A stretch of 64,000 nucleotides of DNA from Glycomyces sp. L485 (GCF_022548875.1 NZ_JAKZEW010000005.1:1-64000); one strand, 5' to 3'. Shown: positions 38,727 through 48,557, numbered from the stretch's first letter. The notes: a model not told the origin generated them from the letters alone. Translations and numbers: made by a program.

Positions 38727-40076
38727 ATGAGCGAGGTCGGCTTGACGACGCTGGTCGACGAGGGGCTGGGCAACGCGAGCTACCTGCTCGACCTGGGCGA
38801 CGGTGGAGCACTGGTGCTCGACCCATCCCGCGACCTGCGAAGCGTCCGGGCCGCTGCCGAACGGCAGGGGCTGCGACCGCGGTTCGTGGCCGAGACACAT
38901 CTGCATGCCGATTTCGTCTCCGGGGCGCTGCAACTGCGCTCGCATGAACCGGTGGAGATACTCGCATCGGCCGCCGGGGACCGCACGTTCGCTCACCGGG
39001 CCCTGGCCGACGGGGACGAGGTAGATCTGGGCGGTCTGACGCTGCGGGCGCTCGGCACCCCGGGGCACACCGACGAGCACCTGTCCTACCTGCTGCTCGA
39101 CGGGGCGAAGCCACTCGGGGTGTTCACCGGCGGGTCGCTCATCGTCGGGGCGGCGGCGCGCACCGACCTGGTCGACCCGGCCCGGACCGAGGAGCTTGCC
39201 CGGGCCCAGTACCGGTCGATCCAGCGGCTGCTGGAGCTGCCCGACACGGTCGCGGTATGGCCGACGCACGGCGCGGGCTCCTTCTGCTCGGCGCCGCCCG
39301 GCGCGGAGAGGACGTCCACCATCGGTGCCGAGAAAATTGGGAACCGGTTGCTGGAAGCCAGGAGCGAAGGCGCGTTCGCCGCTCGCCTGATCTCGGGACT
39401 GGGCACCTTTCCGACGTACTTCGACCGGCTCGGAGAGGTCAACCGGGCCGGCCCGGCCGTGGTCGACGAGCCGCCCGCCCTGCCGCCCTTGAGAACCGAC
39501 CTGGTGCGCCGCCTGCTCGACGCTGGCGCGGTCGTCGTCGACGTCCGCCCGGTCGCCGTCTTCGGCGCATCCCACATCCCTGGCGCGGTGTCGATCCCGC
39601 TGCGCGAACAGTTCGCGACCTGGCTCGGCTGGATCGTCGAATCGGACTCGGTCGTGGTCATCGTCCGCGACCAGGACCAAGACCTCGCGGAGATCGCCTG
39701 GCAGGCTGTGAAGATCGGCTACGACCTCGCCGGAGAACTCGATGGCGGCATGGCCTCCTGGGACGGCCCGACCACTGCGATCCCGGTGCTGGATGCAGCC
39801 GCGGCCGCCAAGTCGGGATCGTCCATCGTGCTCGACGTCCGCCAGGACTCCGAGTACGCGACCGGGCACCTGCCCGGTGCGGTCGGGATCGAACTCGGTG
39901 CCCTCTCCTCCGCGGACCTGCCGCCGGGGCCACTCTTGTCGATGTGCGGACACGGCGAACGGGCCATGACCGGCGCCAGCATCGCCGCCCGGCGCGGCTC
40001 CCGGGTCGCAGTCCTGGCCGACAGCCCTTCCGCGCTCGCCCGTGCCACGGGAACTCGACTGGTGGAAGGCCGATGA
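38727..40076 (+). CDS. Metallo-beta-lactamase-fold hydrolase with two rhodanese domains (persulfide dioxygenase-like)
   Basis: A 449-residue protein. The N-terminal ~240 residues are an MBL fold with ETHLHADFVSG (HXHXD), GTPGHTDEHLSY and WPTHGAGSFC, close to ETHE1/persulfide dioxygenases and glyoxalase II. Two rhodanese domains follow: the first (VVVDVRPVAVFGASHIPG) lacks an active-site Cys at VVIVRDQD, the second (VLDVRQDSEYATGHLPG) has it in LSMCGHGERA. Such fusions oxidise or transfer sulfane sulfur. ATG follows AAGGAGGG. Its stop overlaps the MFS gene. Confidence 0.86.
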   Translation: MSEVGLTTLVDEGLGNASYLLDLGDGGALVLDPSRDLRSVRAAAERQGLRPRFVAETHLHADFVSGALQLRSHEPVEILASAAGDRTFAHRALADGDEVDLGGLTLRALGTPGHTDEHLSYLLLDGAKPLGVFTGGSLIVGAAARTDLVDPARTEELARAQYRSIQRLLELPDTVAVWPTHGAGSFCSAPPGAERTSTIGAEKIGNRLLEARSEGAFAARLISGLGTFPTYFDRLGEVNRAGPAVVDEPPALPPLRTDLVRRLLDAGAVVVDVRPVAVFGASHIPGAVSIPLREQFATWLGWIVESDSVVVIVRDQDQDLAEIAWQAVKIGYDLAGELDGGMASWDGPTTAIPVLDAAAAAKSGSSIVLDVRQDSEYATGHLPGAVGIELGALSSADLPPGPLLSMCGHGERAMTGASIAARRGSRVAVLADSPSALARATGTRLVEGR

Positions 40077-41308
40077 GCGTCAAGGCCCTACCGGTCCGGC
40101 TCGGTTTGGTCGCCAACCTAGGGCAGTTCAGCCTGCTCGTCGTCGTCAACGCGCTCGTCGGCGGGCTGCTGGGGCAAGAGCGGATCCTCACCGTGTTCGG
40201 CGAGGACGTCTTCGGCATCACCAGCTACACGACCGCGCTGGTCTTCATCGCGGTGTTCGGCGCGACCAAGGCCGCGACGAACTTCTTCGCGGGCGGCCTG
40301 TGCGACCGGTACGGGCGCAAACCGGTGCTCATCGCCGGATGGCTGGTCGCCATCCCGGTGCCGCTCATGCTCATGTTCGCCCCCGACTGGACCTGGGTGA
40401 TCGCCGCCAATGTCCTCCTCGGCGTCAATCAGGGCCTGACCTGGTCGACCACGGTGATCATGAAGATCGACCTGGCCGGACCCGCGAGGCGCGGAATGGC
40501 CATGGGACTCAACGAGGCCGCCGGTTACGTCGCAGTCGCCGCAACCTCCATGGCGACCGGGTGGCTCGCGGCCGAGTACGGGTGGCAGCCCGGCGCGTTC
40601 GTCCTCGGTGCGGCCTACGTCGCCGTCGCGTTGGGCCTTTCGGTATTCGCCGTCCGTGAGACGACCGGCCACGTCCACCTCGAAGCCAAGGGGCACACCG
40701 GCGGCGAGGACGGCCTGTCGACACGGCAGGTCTTCGCGCGCACCAGCCTGACCGACCCGACCCTGTCGGCTGTCAGCCAGGCCGGACTGGTCAACAACCT
40801 CAACGACGGGCTCGCCTGGGGCCTGCTGCCCGTCCTGCTCGCCGCCGACGGCGTCAGCCTCGCCGACATCGGACTCATCGCCGCCGTCTACCCCGCCGTC
40901 TGGGGCTTCGGGCAACTCGCGACCGGACCAGCCTCCGATCGCCTTGGCCGCAAGCAGTTCATCGTATGGGGCATGCTCGTCCAAGCCACCGGTCTCGCCT
41001 TGTTCGCCGCAGCGAGCGGCTTCGCGGTCTGGATCGCAGCGGCGGTCCTTCTCGGGATCGGGACTGCGATGGTCTACCCGACACTCTTGGCCGCCATCGG
41101 CGACACCGTCCACCCCACCTGGCGCGCCCGCGCAGTCGGCGTCTACCGGCTGTGGCGCGATGCCGGATTCGCCGCCGGCGCCCTCATGGCAGGCCTGCTC
41201 GCCGATGTCTACGGCCTCGAAACCGCCTTCTGGGCCATCGCGCTGCTCACCGTGGCCTCCGGCCTCTTCGCCGCCCGCCGCATGCGCGAGACACTGCCTG
41301 GCCACTGA
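40073..41308 (+). CDS. MFS transporter
   Basis: A 411-residue major facilitator with 12 predicted helices. The loop 2-3 motif GGLCDRYGRKPVLIAG and its second-half counterpart GPASDRLGRKQFIVWG are intact. ATG overlaps the upstream stop (ATGA), so it is translated with the metallo-hydrolase and under the same operator. In comparable cassettes such transporters move sulfur compounds, but the substrate here is not known. Confidence 0.88.
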   Translation: MSVKALPVRLGLVANLGQFSLLVVVNALVGGLLGQERILTVFGEDVFGITSYTTALVFIAVFGATKAATNFFAGGLCDRYGRKPVLIAGWLVAIPVPLMLMFAPDWTWVIAANVLLGVNQGLTWSTTVIMKIDLAGPARRGMAMGLNEAAGYVAVAATSMATGWLAAEYGWQPGAFVLGAAYVAVALGLSVFAVRETTGHVHLEAKGHTGGEDGLSTRQVFARTSLTDPTLSAVSQAGLVNNLNDGLAWGLLPVLLAADGVSLADIGLIAAVYPAVWGFGQLATGPASDRLGRKQFIVWGMLVQATGLALFAAASGFAVWIAAAVLLGIGTAMVYPTLLAAIGDTVHPTWRARAVGVYRLWRDAGFAAGALMAGLLADVYGLETAFWAIALLTVASGLFAARRMRETLPGH

Positions 41309-41505
41309 CCACAAGAGGCAGTCCCCAGCCCGAGCCTGGCGGGCTCGGGCGATCCGGCCCGCGCGCGACACATATCGATCCCGATACATGATGCCCGAAG
41401 CGGTCCGCGCCGGCGTCTCCAACGGCAGCTTGCGAAGCAAGATGGAATGCGTCTCCGCAGTGTGGATCGACTGCCGATCGGACGGTCCAGTTCCAAGCAC
41501 GCAGG

Positions 41506-41706
41506 CTAGTCGCAGCCCCCACCGCCCCCGGAATCGCTCGGACCGCAGTCACCGCTGCTACCGCTGTCCGACGAACTGCTCCAGCTGCCTCCAGAACCGT
41601 CCGAGTACACCGAAGAACGTGAACCGCGCGACGACCCGCCGCGGACGAGAGCGACGATCATCAAGATGACCAACGCGCCGATGATGAGTGTGAAGACAAG
41701 ACCCAT
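41506..41706 (-). CDS. Small membrane protein with Ser/Gly/Asp tail
   Basis: A 66-residue protein with one TM helix (LVFTLIIGALVILMIVALVR) and a low-complexity tail ending in Gly and Cys-Asp. ATG at 41706 follows GAAGGAG. No known family. The 41309-41505 stretch holds no gene. Confidence 0.6.
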   Translation of the reverse strand: MGLVFTLIIGALVILMIVALVRGGSSRGSRSSVYSDGSGGSWSSSSDSGSSGDCGPSDSGGGGGCD

Positions 41707-41879
41707 GGGCAGGCTCCTTCGAGTGGGCGGACTTCAACCATATGGGATCCCGACCACCCTTGGCGGCGCGAAAATCGGCATGGGAGCCGGGGCCGTCGCC
41801 GTCAGGACCTTCTCGCTGCTGCGCGCCTGGAACAGGCACTGGTGGAAGGGGAATCGAGTTCCGCGAAGGCTTCGTCCGT

Positions 41880-43466
41880 CTATTGTTCCCCTGACCGGTG
41901 CCGGGATGCAGGGCCCAGGGCGCCTCCGTCTTCACCTTCGGCTATGGCGACGATCCGGCGGGCCATACCCGAGAAGACAAGGCCGTGGAACGGCAGCACC
42001 GCAAGCCAATAGAGTCTCCCGGAGAGGCCGCGCGGGAAGAAGATCGCTCTCTGGCGGTACCGTGTCCGCGTATTCGTCTCGCACGACAGGTCCAACCAGG
42101 CAAGGCCGGGAAGTCGCATCTCGGCCCGCAGTCGCAGCAACCGACCCGGCTCGCACACCTCCACCCGCCAGAAATCGATCACGTCGCCGACCCGCAGACT
42201 CGATCGGCTCCGGCGCCCTCGCTTGAGTCCCACCCCGCCGAACATGCGATCGCCCCACCCCCGAAGCGCCCACAGCAGCGGCGTCGAATACCAACCGTTC
42301 TCACCGCCGATACCCGTGATCACTCGCCACAGGGCCTCCGGGCTCGCGGTCGTTTCGATCGCGCGCTCGTCGGTGTAGACCACCCGCCCGGCCCATTCGG
42401 GGTCGCTCGGCAGCGCGTCGCTCGGTGCCTGCGCCACCGCGGCGTCGACCCAGCTCGTCTCGACCTGATCGACCTCGATCCGGCCGAGTGCGAGCCGTAG
42501 CGCTTCGTCATACGGGATGAGGCCGCCGGGCGGCGTTGCGATGAAATCATCGACGCGGTGATCGTGCATCACGCAGTCGTGCTGGAGCGACTCGACGAGC
42601 GGCCGCGCGAGGTTGCTCGGCACCGGCGTCACGAGCCCGACCCAGTGCGACGCGAGGCGAGGCGTGAGCACCGGCAGCGCCCAAATCCGGCGGCGTGGAA
42701 GCCCCGCAAGCCGCGCATAGCCGTTCATCATCTCGTCATATCGCAGCACATCAGGCCCGCCGATGTCGAAGACGCCGCTCACGTCGTCTCCGAGCTCAAG
42801 CGCGTACAGCAGGTAATGCAGCACATCGCGGATCGCGATGGGCTGGATGTGGTTGCGAACCCAGCGCGGAGCGGTCATCACCGGCAGCACCTCGGTCAGG
42901 TGTCGAATCATCTCGAACGACGCCGACCCCGACCCTATGACGACACCCGCCTGAAATACCAGCACAGGCACCCCGGACCGTTCGAGAATCTCACCCACCT
43001 CACGCCGCGACGCCAAGTGAGCGGAAAGCGGTCCCGAGCGCGGCGAGAGGCCTCCGAGGTACACCAGGCGACGCACGCCCGCGGCCGCTGCGGCGCCTGC
43101 GACATTGCGTGCGATCACGCGATCGAGACGCTGAAAATCACGGCGGTCGGTCATCGAGTGGACCAGGTGATACACGTACCGGACGCCATCCATTGCCCGA
43201 CGCACCGCGTCCGCGTCAGCGGCATCGCCCGTCACCGCCTCGACGACATCGGACACCGCGAAGTCGCGCGCCCGCTCCGGCCTCCTGGTGAGCACGCGTA
43301 CCCGGTATCCGGCGTTCAGGAGGCGCGGCAGCAGGCGCCCGCCGACATACCCGGTGGCTCCGAGCAACAGAACGAGCGGGGCGGTCTCCCCCTCATGCAC
43401 CGGCGACCAGCGATACAGCGGCTCAGCACCGCTCGGGGCCGTCACGGCCGATGGCGACTCGCTCAT
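41880..43466 (-). CDS. NAD(P)-binding SDR with DUF2867 domain
   Basis: A 528-residue protein. The first ~330 residues are an atypical SDR with VLLLGATGYVGGRLLPRLL and VEAVTGDAADADAVRRAMDG, lacking a clear Tyr-x3-Lys pair. The last ~170 residues match DUF2867, a START-like lipid pocket (VITGIGGENGWYSTPLLWALRG, DVIDFWRVEVCEPGRLLRLRAEM). Function unknown; membrane-lipid metabolism has been proposed for the family. ATG at 43466 follows GGAGGACAAGG. Confidence 0.8.
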   Translation of the reverse strand: MSESPSAVTAPSGAEPLYRWSPVHEGETAPLVLLLGATGYVGGRLLPRLLNAGYRVRVLTRRPERARDFAVSDVVEAVTGDAADADAVRRAMDGVRYVYHLVHSMTDRRDFQRLDRVIARNVAGAAAAAGVRRLVYLGGLSPRSGPLSAHLASRREVGEILERSGVPVLVFQAGVVIGSGSASFEMIRHLTEVLPVMTAPRWVRNHIQPIAIRDVLHYLLYALELGDDVSGVFDIGGPDVLRYDEMMNGYARLAGLPRRRIWALPVLTPRLASHWVGLVTPVPSNLARPLVESLQHDCVMHDHRVDDFIATPPGGLIPYDEALRLALGRIEVDQVETSWVDAAVAQAPSDALPSDPEWAGRVVYTDERAIETTASPEALWRVITGIGGENGWYSTPLLWALRGWGDRMFGGVGLKRGRRSRSSLRVGDVIDFWRVEVCEPGRLLRLRAEMRLPGLAWLDLSCETNTRTRYRQRAIFFPRGLSGRLYWLAVLPFHGLVFSGMARRIVAIAEGEDGGALGPASRHRSGEQ

Positions 43467-43886
43467 CCTTGTCCTCCATCGTCGGCTTGCTGCGCCGGCA
43501 GAGCTCTCGTGTCGTTCCTGCTATAGAAAGAGCCTCGCACGCAAGTGGGGCACAAGTTCTTGAAACATCCGAAGTCGGCGGCGCACCGCCGGGGCGACGC
43601 CCCGCCGTATACGAACTGCTTTGACGACACCAGCAGGGGCAACTACGGCGGGTACTGCACCTGGCGCAACTATTCGATGGCCGAAGACGCTGCGGTGAGG
43701 ATCCATCTGTGGCTCTCCAAGAGCGGCACCACGTGCTGCAGTGTGTGCGAAGCAAGACCGCCTACGCGTGATCGCAGTAGACGCCAGTCCCCGGCGTGGT
43801 TCCCGTCTGCTTGGTCCAAGCGGGGACGACGCCGGGGCGGGACGCGTAGGTCGCGATCCGAAGCATTATGGGGTTGAATCGGTCCC
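43467..43886. other. Gap without assignable gene
   Basis: About 420 bases. A plus-strand frame (43545-43877) reads CFDDTSRGNYGGYCTWRNYS and IHLWLSKSGTTCC, and a minus frame ends RPGVVPAWTKQTGTTPG; both look like gene relics but neither matches a family I know. Confidence 0.4.
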
Positions 43887-44576
43887 ATGAGCGTTCACTC
43901 CTTCCATCTCGCACAGATGCCGCTTCACAGAGCTGTCGGCGTGTTCTTGCGTCCCCCTTCGGCATCGGGGCTGCACCACATCGAAGTCCTCGCTGAGATG
44001 GAACTGGGCGCACCTGTGGTGTCCTCGCGTCGGATGCGGCTGCGACACCTCGCCGTGTTCGCCGAGTGGGCCGACGAGACGGCGCTTGAGGATTTCCTCA
44101 CCCGGCGGCCGTTCGGGCGAGCGCTAGGGGCCGGATGGCATGTGCGGCTGGAGTTCATGCGCCGCTGGGGCACGATCCGGGAACTGTCACACCTGCCTCC
44201 CGAAGTCGGCCGTACCGATCCGGGAGAACCCGTAGTCGCGGTGACCCTCGCCCGAACGCGACTGCCGGAACTGCCGCGTTTCATCCGCTGGGGCAGGCCT
44301 GTCGAACGCCAGGTCCGAGACCACCCTGAAGTGACACTCGCGCTCGCCGCGATGCGGCCAGTCCGAACGGTCTCGACGTTCTCGGTCTGGACCAGCGCCC
44401 GTGCGATGACAGGCATGGTGTTCGGACGCGACGATGGCGACGCCGCCCATCGCCACAGCGCGGCGATGGTGGAGCGAGACCGACGGGACTTCCATCACGA
44501 GTTCACCACGCTGCGTTTCCGTCCGCTTTCCGAACACGGCTCGTGGAGAGGAAGGTCGAACTTCATCCCGGCCTGA
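43887..44576 (+). CDS. Spheroidene monooxygenase (CrtA)-like protein
   Basis: A 229-residue protein resembling CrtA-like monooxygenases: VVAVTLARTRLPELPRFIRWG, FSVWTSARAMTGMVFG, then HRHSAAMVERDRRDFHHEFTTLRFRP near the end. In carotenoid-making bacteria CrtA oxidises spheroidene, but no other carotenoid genes are here and many members have unknown substrates. No ribosome site is obvious before the ATG. Confidence 0.65.
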   Translation: MSVHSFHLAQMPLHRAVGVFLRPPSASGLHHIEVLAEMELGAPVVSSRRMRLRHLAVFAEWADETALEDFLTRRPFGRALGAGWHVRLEFMRRWGTIRELSHLPPEVGRTDPGEPVVAVTLARTRLPELPRFIRWGRPVERQVRDHPEVTLALAAMRPVRTVSTFSVWTSARAMTGMVFGRDDGDAAHRHSAAMVERDRRDFHHEFTTLRFRPLSEHGSWRGRSNFIPA

Positions 44577-44658
44577 GCGGATGAGGTCCCCGTCGCGTCC
44601 GGGGAGGGCTCCCCGGAGTCCTTGAAATCGACAGGCGAAGGGGTTGAGTACCGACCGG

Positions 44659-45396
44659 TTATAGGCCCGGTGCGCCGAACGCGGCCCGCCGCCTGGCTCC
44701 GCGGCGCAACCGGAAGCGCAGGTAGATCACCCGGAGCACCGTGCCGACCACGAACGCCGCCGCGGCGATGGCGCCGAACAGCGCGAGCGGCGCGCCGATC
44801 GGCGCGCCCGTGCGGAGCGCAGTCCGACCCTCGGGGTCGTAGGTGATCACGACCGACTCGCCCACGTCGAAGCGGCTGTGCGGCTTTGTCCGCATGTTGC
44901 GCTCCCCGGCGGTCGGGCACTCCAATGTGTGTTCGTACCTGGGTTCCCGTTCGCCGCCCTGGCGGATGTAGGTCTTCTCCTGCGAGGTGACCGTGCACGA
45001 CTCGGTGACACCGCGCTCGGCCAGCACCTGCTCGCTGACACCTATGAAGACCAGGATCGGCGTGGCGAACAGCATCAGGTGGACGAAGATCGCCACCGCG
45101 ATGAGCGGCGTAGGGCCCTCCCGGATCACGAAATACCAGACCTGAGCGAGGAACGGCAGGACCGCCCCCGCAAGCAGCGCCACCGGAACCGGCGTCCAGA
45201 ACGCGTCGGCGACGAACATCGAATACCAGGCGGCGGCACCGGTGAAAGCGCTGGCGGCCAGAGCCAGGACCACACCGACTATGATGTCGCGTCCCAGCTT
45301 GATCCGATCCTCGAAGGCGTGCTCGGAGTTTTTTCGGGGCGGGGGCATCGGGTGGCCTGCCTGCGAGTACCGGGGGCCGTAGGGCTGATCAGTCAC
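44659..45396 (-). CDS. DUF3592-like membrane protein
   Basis: A 245-residue membrane protein with a Pro-rich cytoplasmic start, three hydrophobic helices up to about residue 125, an extracytoplasmic domain (CTVTSQEKTYIRQGGE...FDVGESVVITYDPEG) and a last TM helix near residue 215 followed by an Arg-rich tail. The VGESVVITYDPEG strand is typical of DUF3592-like proteins. GTG at 45396 with GAAGGAAA upstream. Function unknown. Similar architecture recurs in the protein at 45776-46873. Confidence 0.65.
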   Translation of the reverse strand: MTDQPYGPRYSQAGHPMPPPRKNSEHAFEDRIKLGRDIIVGVVLALAASAFTGAAAWYSMFVADAFWTPVPVALLAGAVLPFLAQVWYFVIREGPTPLIAVAIFVHLMLFATPILVFIGVSEQVLAERGVTESCTVTSQEKTYIRQGGEREPRYEHTLECPTAGERNMRTKPHSRFDVGESVVITYDPEGRTALRTGAPIGAPLALFGAIAAAAFVVGTVLRVIYLRFRLRRGARRRAAFGAPGL

Positions 45397-45610
45397 GGGG
45401 CATTTCCTTCGGTGCTGGGGCGGGCACGGTACATACTAGCGCCCCAAGGCCACTGGTCAGTCCTGCGACGCAGCCTCATCAGAGGATCGGGGCCTCCGGG
45501 GCGCCGTCGATCGGTCGGCGCAGTCCGATGATCCGGGGCTGCGTCCGCCGTCAGCGAAGGGCGGTGTGCTGGCCGGCATGGCGATGTCGGATCCGCGGCC
45601 GCCCGCCGCC

Positions 45611-45750
45611 TCGCCGAGGATCTCGGCCTGGGCGCTCCAGGCGAGCCTCCTGGTCCGTCACGCCCCCGCGGAGGTCGCCGACGCCTTCTGCGCCACGCGC
45701 CTCGGACCCGACCGGGGCCTGAACTACGGATCGGTGCCCGCCGCGGCGGG
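45611..45750 (+). pseudogene. Acyl-CoA dehydrogenase (AidB-like) C-terminal fragment
   Basis: About 46 codons read ISAWALQASLLVRHAPAEVA then DAFCATRLGPDRGLNYGSVP. This matches the end of AidB-type acyl-CoA dehydrogenases, but no further domain is present on either side and downstream codons overlap the opposite-strand membrane protein. The stretch is a relic with no complete gene. Confidence 0.55.
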
Positions 45751-45775
45751 CTGCAACGGTGAGGTCTGGAGGCGG

Positions 45776-46873
45776 TCAGGGCTGCGGTTGGAACCGCAAA
45801 CCGCCCAGGACCCAGGGAATGTGCTCCCTGCTCGATGTGATCAGGACCTCCTTCTCACCGTCCCTGCATTCCACGAACAGCGGGTCCCGGAGCGAACCGC
45901 TGCGGCAGTCCCTCTTTGGCGCGGGGTGGAGGCGAATGAAAGTCAGGGGCGGGAACGGCAGACTCCGACCGGCCACACCTCGGGGATCGGGGGCGGCCGC
46001 CAGACCGGCCGGGCCGATGATCAGGTAGTTGTCGCCCACCCGGCTGTAGGGGACCTCTCCCATGACCCGTGCGGGTACGACCGTCTCGGAAGTCGCGGGG
46101 CTCACCCAGGTTTCCGACAGCAGGCGTGCGGACCTGCGCTCGGCCTTGCGGTGTTGGCCCCGCCAGAGCAGGATGCCTACTAGCACGGTGCCGACAGTGG
46201 TGCAGGCCAAGGCTATGAGCGATCCTGCCAGGTCGGGTGGGGCGGCCACCGGGATCAGGGCGATGACCCCATAGACGACGGCCGTCACCGACGGCACCGT
46301 CGCAGTCCAGCTTCCTGTGGATTCGATGCTGCGGCCGGAGCGTTTCAGACGCCATTCGAAGCAGGCCATCCACAGCAGGCTGAAGCCGAATGCCAGCAGT
46401 CCGACCGCCCCCATCATCGGCCCCTTGTAGGAGCCGACCGGATAGCCTTTGACCCGCACCAGTTCGCCGTCCTCGGTGACGATCTCCCGGATCTGGTGGC
46501 GCCAGGAGGTCACGGTGACCTGATCGCCCAGGTCGAATTCGTCGATGTCGGATTGACCACTTGCGAGCCGTACGCGGTACCGATCGCCGTCGACGTCGAC
46601 CGTCACGAAGTGACGCTTGTTATCGCCGTCCCCGGTCACCTCCTTGTCGATGACGGTGGTATCCCAGCGTTCGCGGCATTCGCCGGCCTCACTGGGCGCG
46701 GTGACCGAATCGGGACACGACGAAGCAGCAAGGTATGCGCGCTCGTCGGCCAGCGCCGAAGGCAGCGCCACGGGAAGGATGCCCGCTCCGAGCACCGCCA
46801 GGGGGATTCCCAGCAACAGGAGGGCAAGGGGATTGGTGAGTCGGCCCTGCCTGCGGCGGTGGAGCATCGGCAT
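45776..46873 (-). CDS. Membrane protein of unknown family
   Basis: A 365-residue protein: TM helix near residues 14-36, an extracytoplasmic domain with two Cys (SCPDSVTAPSEAGECRERW) and a small beta-rich part (VDVDGDRYRVRLASGQSDID), three further TM helices around 150-260, and a cytoplasmic C-terminal domain ending VLGGLRFQPQP. ATG at 46873 has AAAAGGAG upstream; a second ATG two codons in is also possible. It shares an overall plan with the protein at 44659-45396. No function assigned. Confidence 0.65.
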   Translation of the reverse strand: MPMLHRRRQGRLTNPLALLLLGIPLAVLGAGILPVALPSALADERAYLAASSCPDSVTAPSEAGECRERWDTTVIDKEVTGDGDNKRHFVTVDVDGDRYRVRLASGQSDIDEFDLGDQVTVTSWRHQIREIVTEDGELVRVKGYPVGSYKGPMMGAVGLLAFGFSLLWMACFEWRLKRSGRSIESTGSWTATVPSVTAVVYGVIALIPVAAPPDLAGSLIALACTTVGTVLVGILLWRGQHRKAERRSARLLSETWVSPATSETVVPARVMGEVPYSRVGDNYLIIGPAGLAAAPDPRGVAGRSLPFPPLTFIRLHPAPKRDCRSGSLRDPLFVECRDGEKEVLITSSREHIPWVLGGLRFQPQP

Positions 46874-47743
46874 GGGCGGGGTTCTCCTTTTCGATGGGTG
46901 GACTCTGCCAGCGAAACATGCGGAACGATCGACCGATGTTTTCTGGCCTAGCCTGTTGGGATGCTTGCTGATCGAGTGTCGGGAGCTTGACGGGTTCGTT
47001 CCCTGAGACGGTGGAGGGGATTGGTCTCGGAGGCGAACCGCAAGCGCTTCGGCGGCGGCCCGACCGGCGGCGAGAAACCGTGATGCCGGCCAAGTCCAAG
47101 CTTACGGCCGCCTCATCAAGGACCAGCTGACGGAGCCGCTCTGCCTCGGACTTGGAGGACGCAGCAGAAGGGCCCTCGGGGCGGATGCGGAGATGAGCTG
47201 TTGAGCGGATAGTCGTCTTGGCTGACGGTGGGAGTCGGCGTTCCAGGTCGCCGGGATAGGCTTCTCACCGGTTTGGTTCCGCTCCTTCCGCCTTAACGGC
47301 GGGCTTTTCGGTCTCCTATTCTAACTCAAAACCCCAGGTTAAGGAGCTACTGGCACGCCTGCGGCGGCGGTCGACGCCTGAGACTGGCATGAACCAGTAC
47401 CTCACCCGAAGAAGCCGGTGGTCTTGCGGTGTGAGCGGAGGAGTCCGGCTACTCGGCCCAGGACCGAGGTGGACAGTGGCAGGGCAGAACAGCACGTGAG
47501 CTCCTGGTGGAGAACACGGTCGGTAGCAATCGCCTAGGACCTTCTATGCCCCCCTCGCCCCGTATACCGGCTGAACACGTTGTGCCCTAATGAGAGCCGG
47601 CCATGGTCTGACAAGCTCATTGCAATATGCCGGACGGCTGCCGATATCAGTTCTGTGATCGCCTGGCAGGCAAGGTATTGCTGGGGTGTGAACTGGGGGA
47701 TAGGATCAGATCGCAGGCGCTCCCCACGAGGAAGGTCCCGACA
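46874..47743. other. 870-base gap with a degenerate HTH gene copy
   Basis: No intact gene. Weak terminator-like CCGCC/GGCGG with CTTTT occurs near 47288-47308. The part 47323-47404 is a divergent copy of the small HTH gene at 49889 (separate entry). Confidence 0.5.
47323..47404 (+). pseudogene. Degenerate copy of the small HTH gene
   Basis: The sequence from AACTCAAAACCCCAGG to ACCAGTACCTCA parallels 49913-50003 with several substitutions and a shortened middle; the C-terminal HTH part is missing. Points to an old duplication or repeated insertion. Confidence 0.6.
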
Positions 47744-48103
47744 ATGGCTTCACATGAGGATTTCCCGAACGAGGACACCGCTCCCGAACCGGTGCAGTCG
47801 CTGAGCGATGAGCCCGGTGACGAGGGCGCACAGGTCGACCGGACGCTCGACGGCCTCGTCGAACAGGGACAGGACCTGCTTCAGGCTGTCAAGCCCCGCC
47901 AGGTCATCGTCGCCGCAGTCGCTGTGGGGGCGGTCGCCGCCGCTGCCATCGGCGCTAAGATCGCCTACGATCGCCGGAAGTCCGAGAAGGTCTACACAAC
48001 GGCGGTCCACCAACTGGAAGACGCCAGGGACGCGCTGGTCGCGGCAGCTTCAGAGCTGCCAGAACGCAGCCGGGCGGTGCTGCACCGTGTAACACATCGG
48101 TAG
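47744..48103 (+). CDS. Single-span membrane protein, hypothetical
   Basis: A 119-residue protein with an acidic N-terminal region, one Ala/Val-rich TM helix (VIVAAVAVGAVAAAAIGAKIAY, split around residue 65) and a helical C-terminal half (HQLEDARDALVAAASELPERS). ATG at 47744 has GAGGAAGG upstream. It resembles small actinobacterial envelope proteins but no family is recognised. Confidence 0.6.
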   Translation: MASHEDFPNEDTAPEPVQSLSDEPGDEGAQVDRTLDGLVEQGQDLLQAVKPRQVIVAAVAVGAVAAAAIGAKIAYDRRKSEKVYTTAVHQLEDARDALVAAASELPERSRAVLHRVTHR

Positions 48104-48275
48104 GCACGTCCTCGGCCCATGCGACCACCTGCGCGTTGACGATTTCGCCACGCTCGACATCGTTCGAGCATTCCCAACATCGCCCTCCACGTGACGGAGC
48201 GACGTTTCAACACTTTCAACGAATCAGGTAATCATCTCTTCAACTTCACCACACACCGCTCTACAGGGTCAGATC

Positions 48276-48482
48276 CTGTGGAGACGAGCCGCGGACGGCC
48301 TCTACGCCGCCACACTGGACGAGGAGTTCGCCGGTTTCGTGTCCGTGGCCGATGACAGCTACACGCTGCACGGTTGCCACTCGCAGGTTCTCGGAGTCTA
48401 CGAATCGCTTGAGGACGCGTCCGTCGTCCTGGAGTTCGCGTCGAGCGCGCCCGGTGCGCGCTTCGCCGGTTCCCACGCCTGA
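48276..48482 (+). pseudogene. 5'-truncated hypothetical coding remnant
   Basis: A clear coding-like frame without a start codon: ADGLYAATLDEEFAGFVSVA and HGCHSQVLGVYESLEDASVV, ending at TGA 48480. No ATG, GTG or TTG opens it within the preceding 80 bases. Probably the 3' end of a gene whose 5' part is lost. No family known. Confidence 0.45.
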
Positions 48483-48557
48483 TCCAAGACCATCGCGTCG
48501 GCACCGCCGACGTGCTCAAGGACCGCCCGGCGGTCCACTGCAATGAAGGAGACAGCC

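Noticed and set aside
43545-43877. Cys-containing 110-codon plus-strand frame
   Set aside because: Some protein-like stretches but the second half is Arg-rich noise and an overlapping minus frame looks equally good; not called as a gene.
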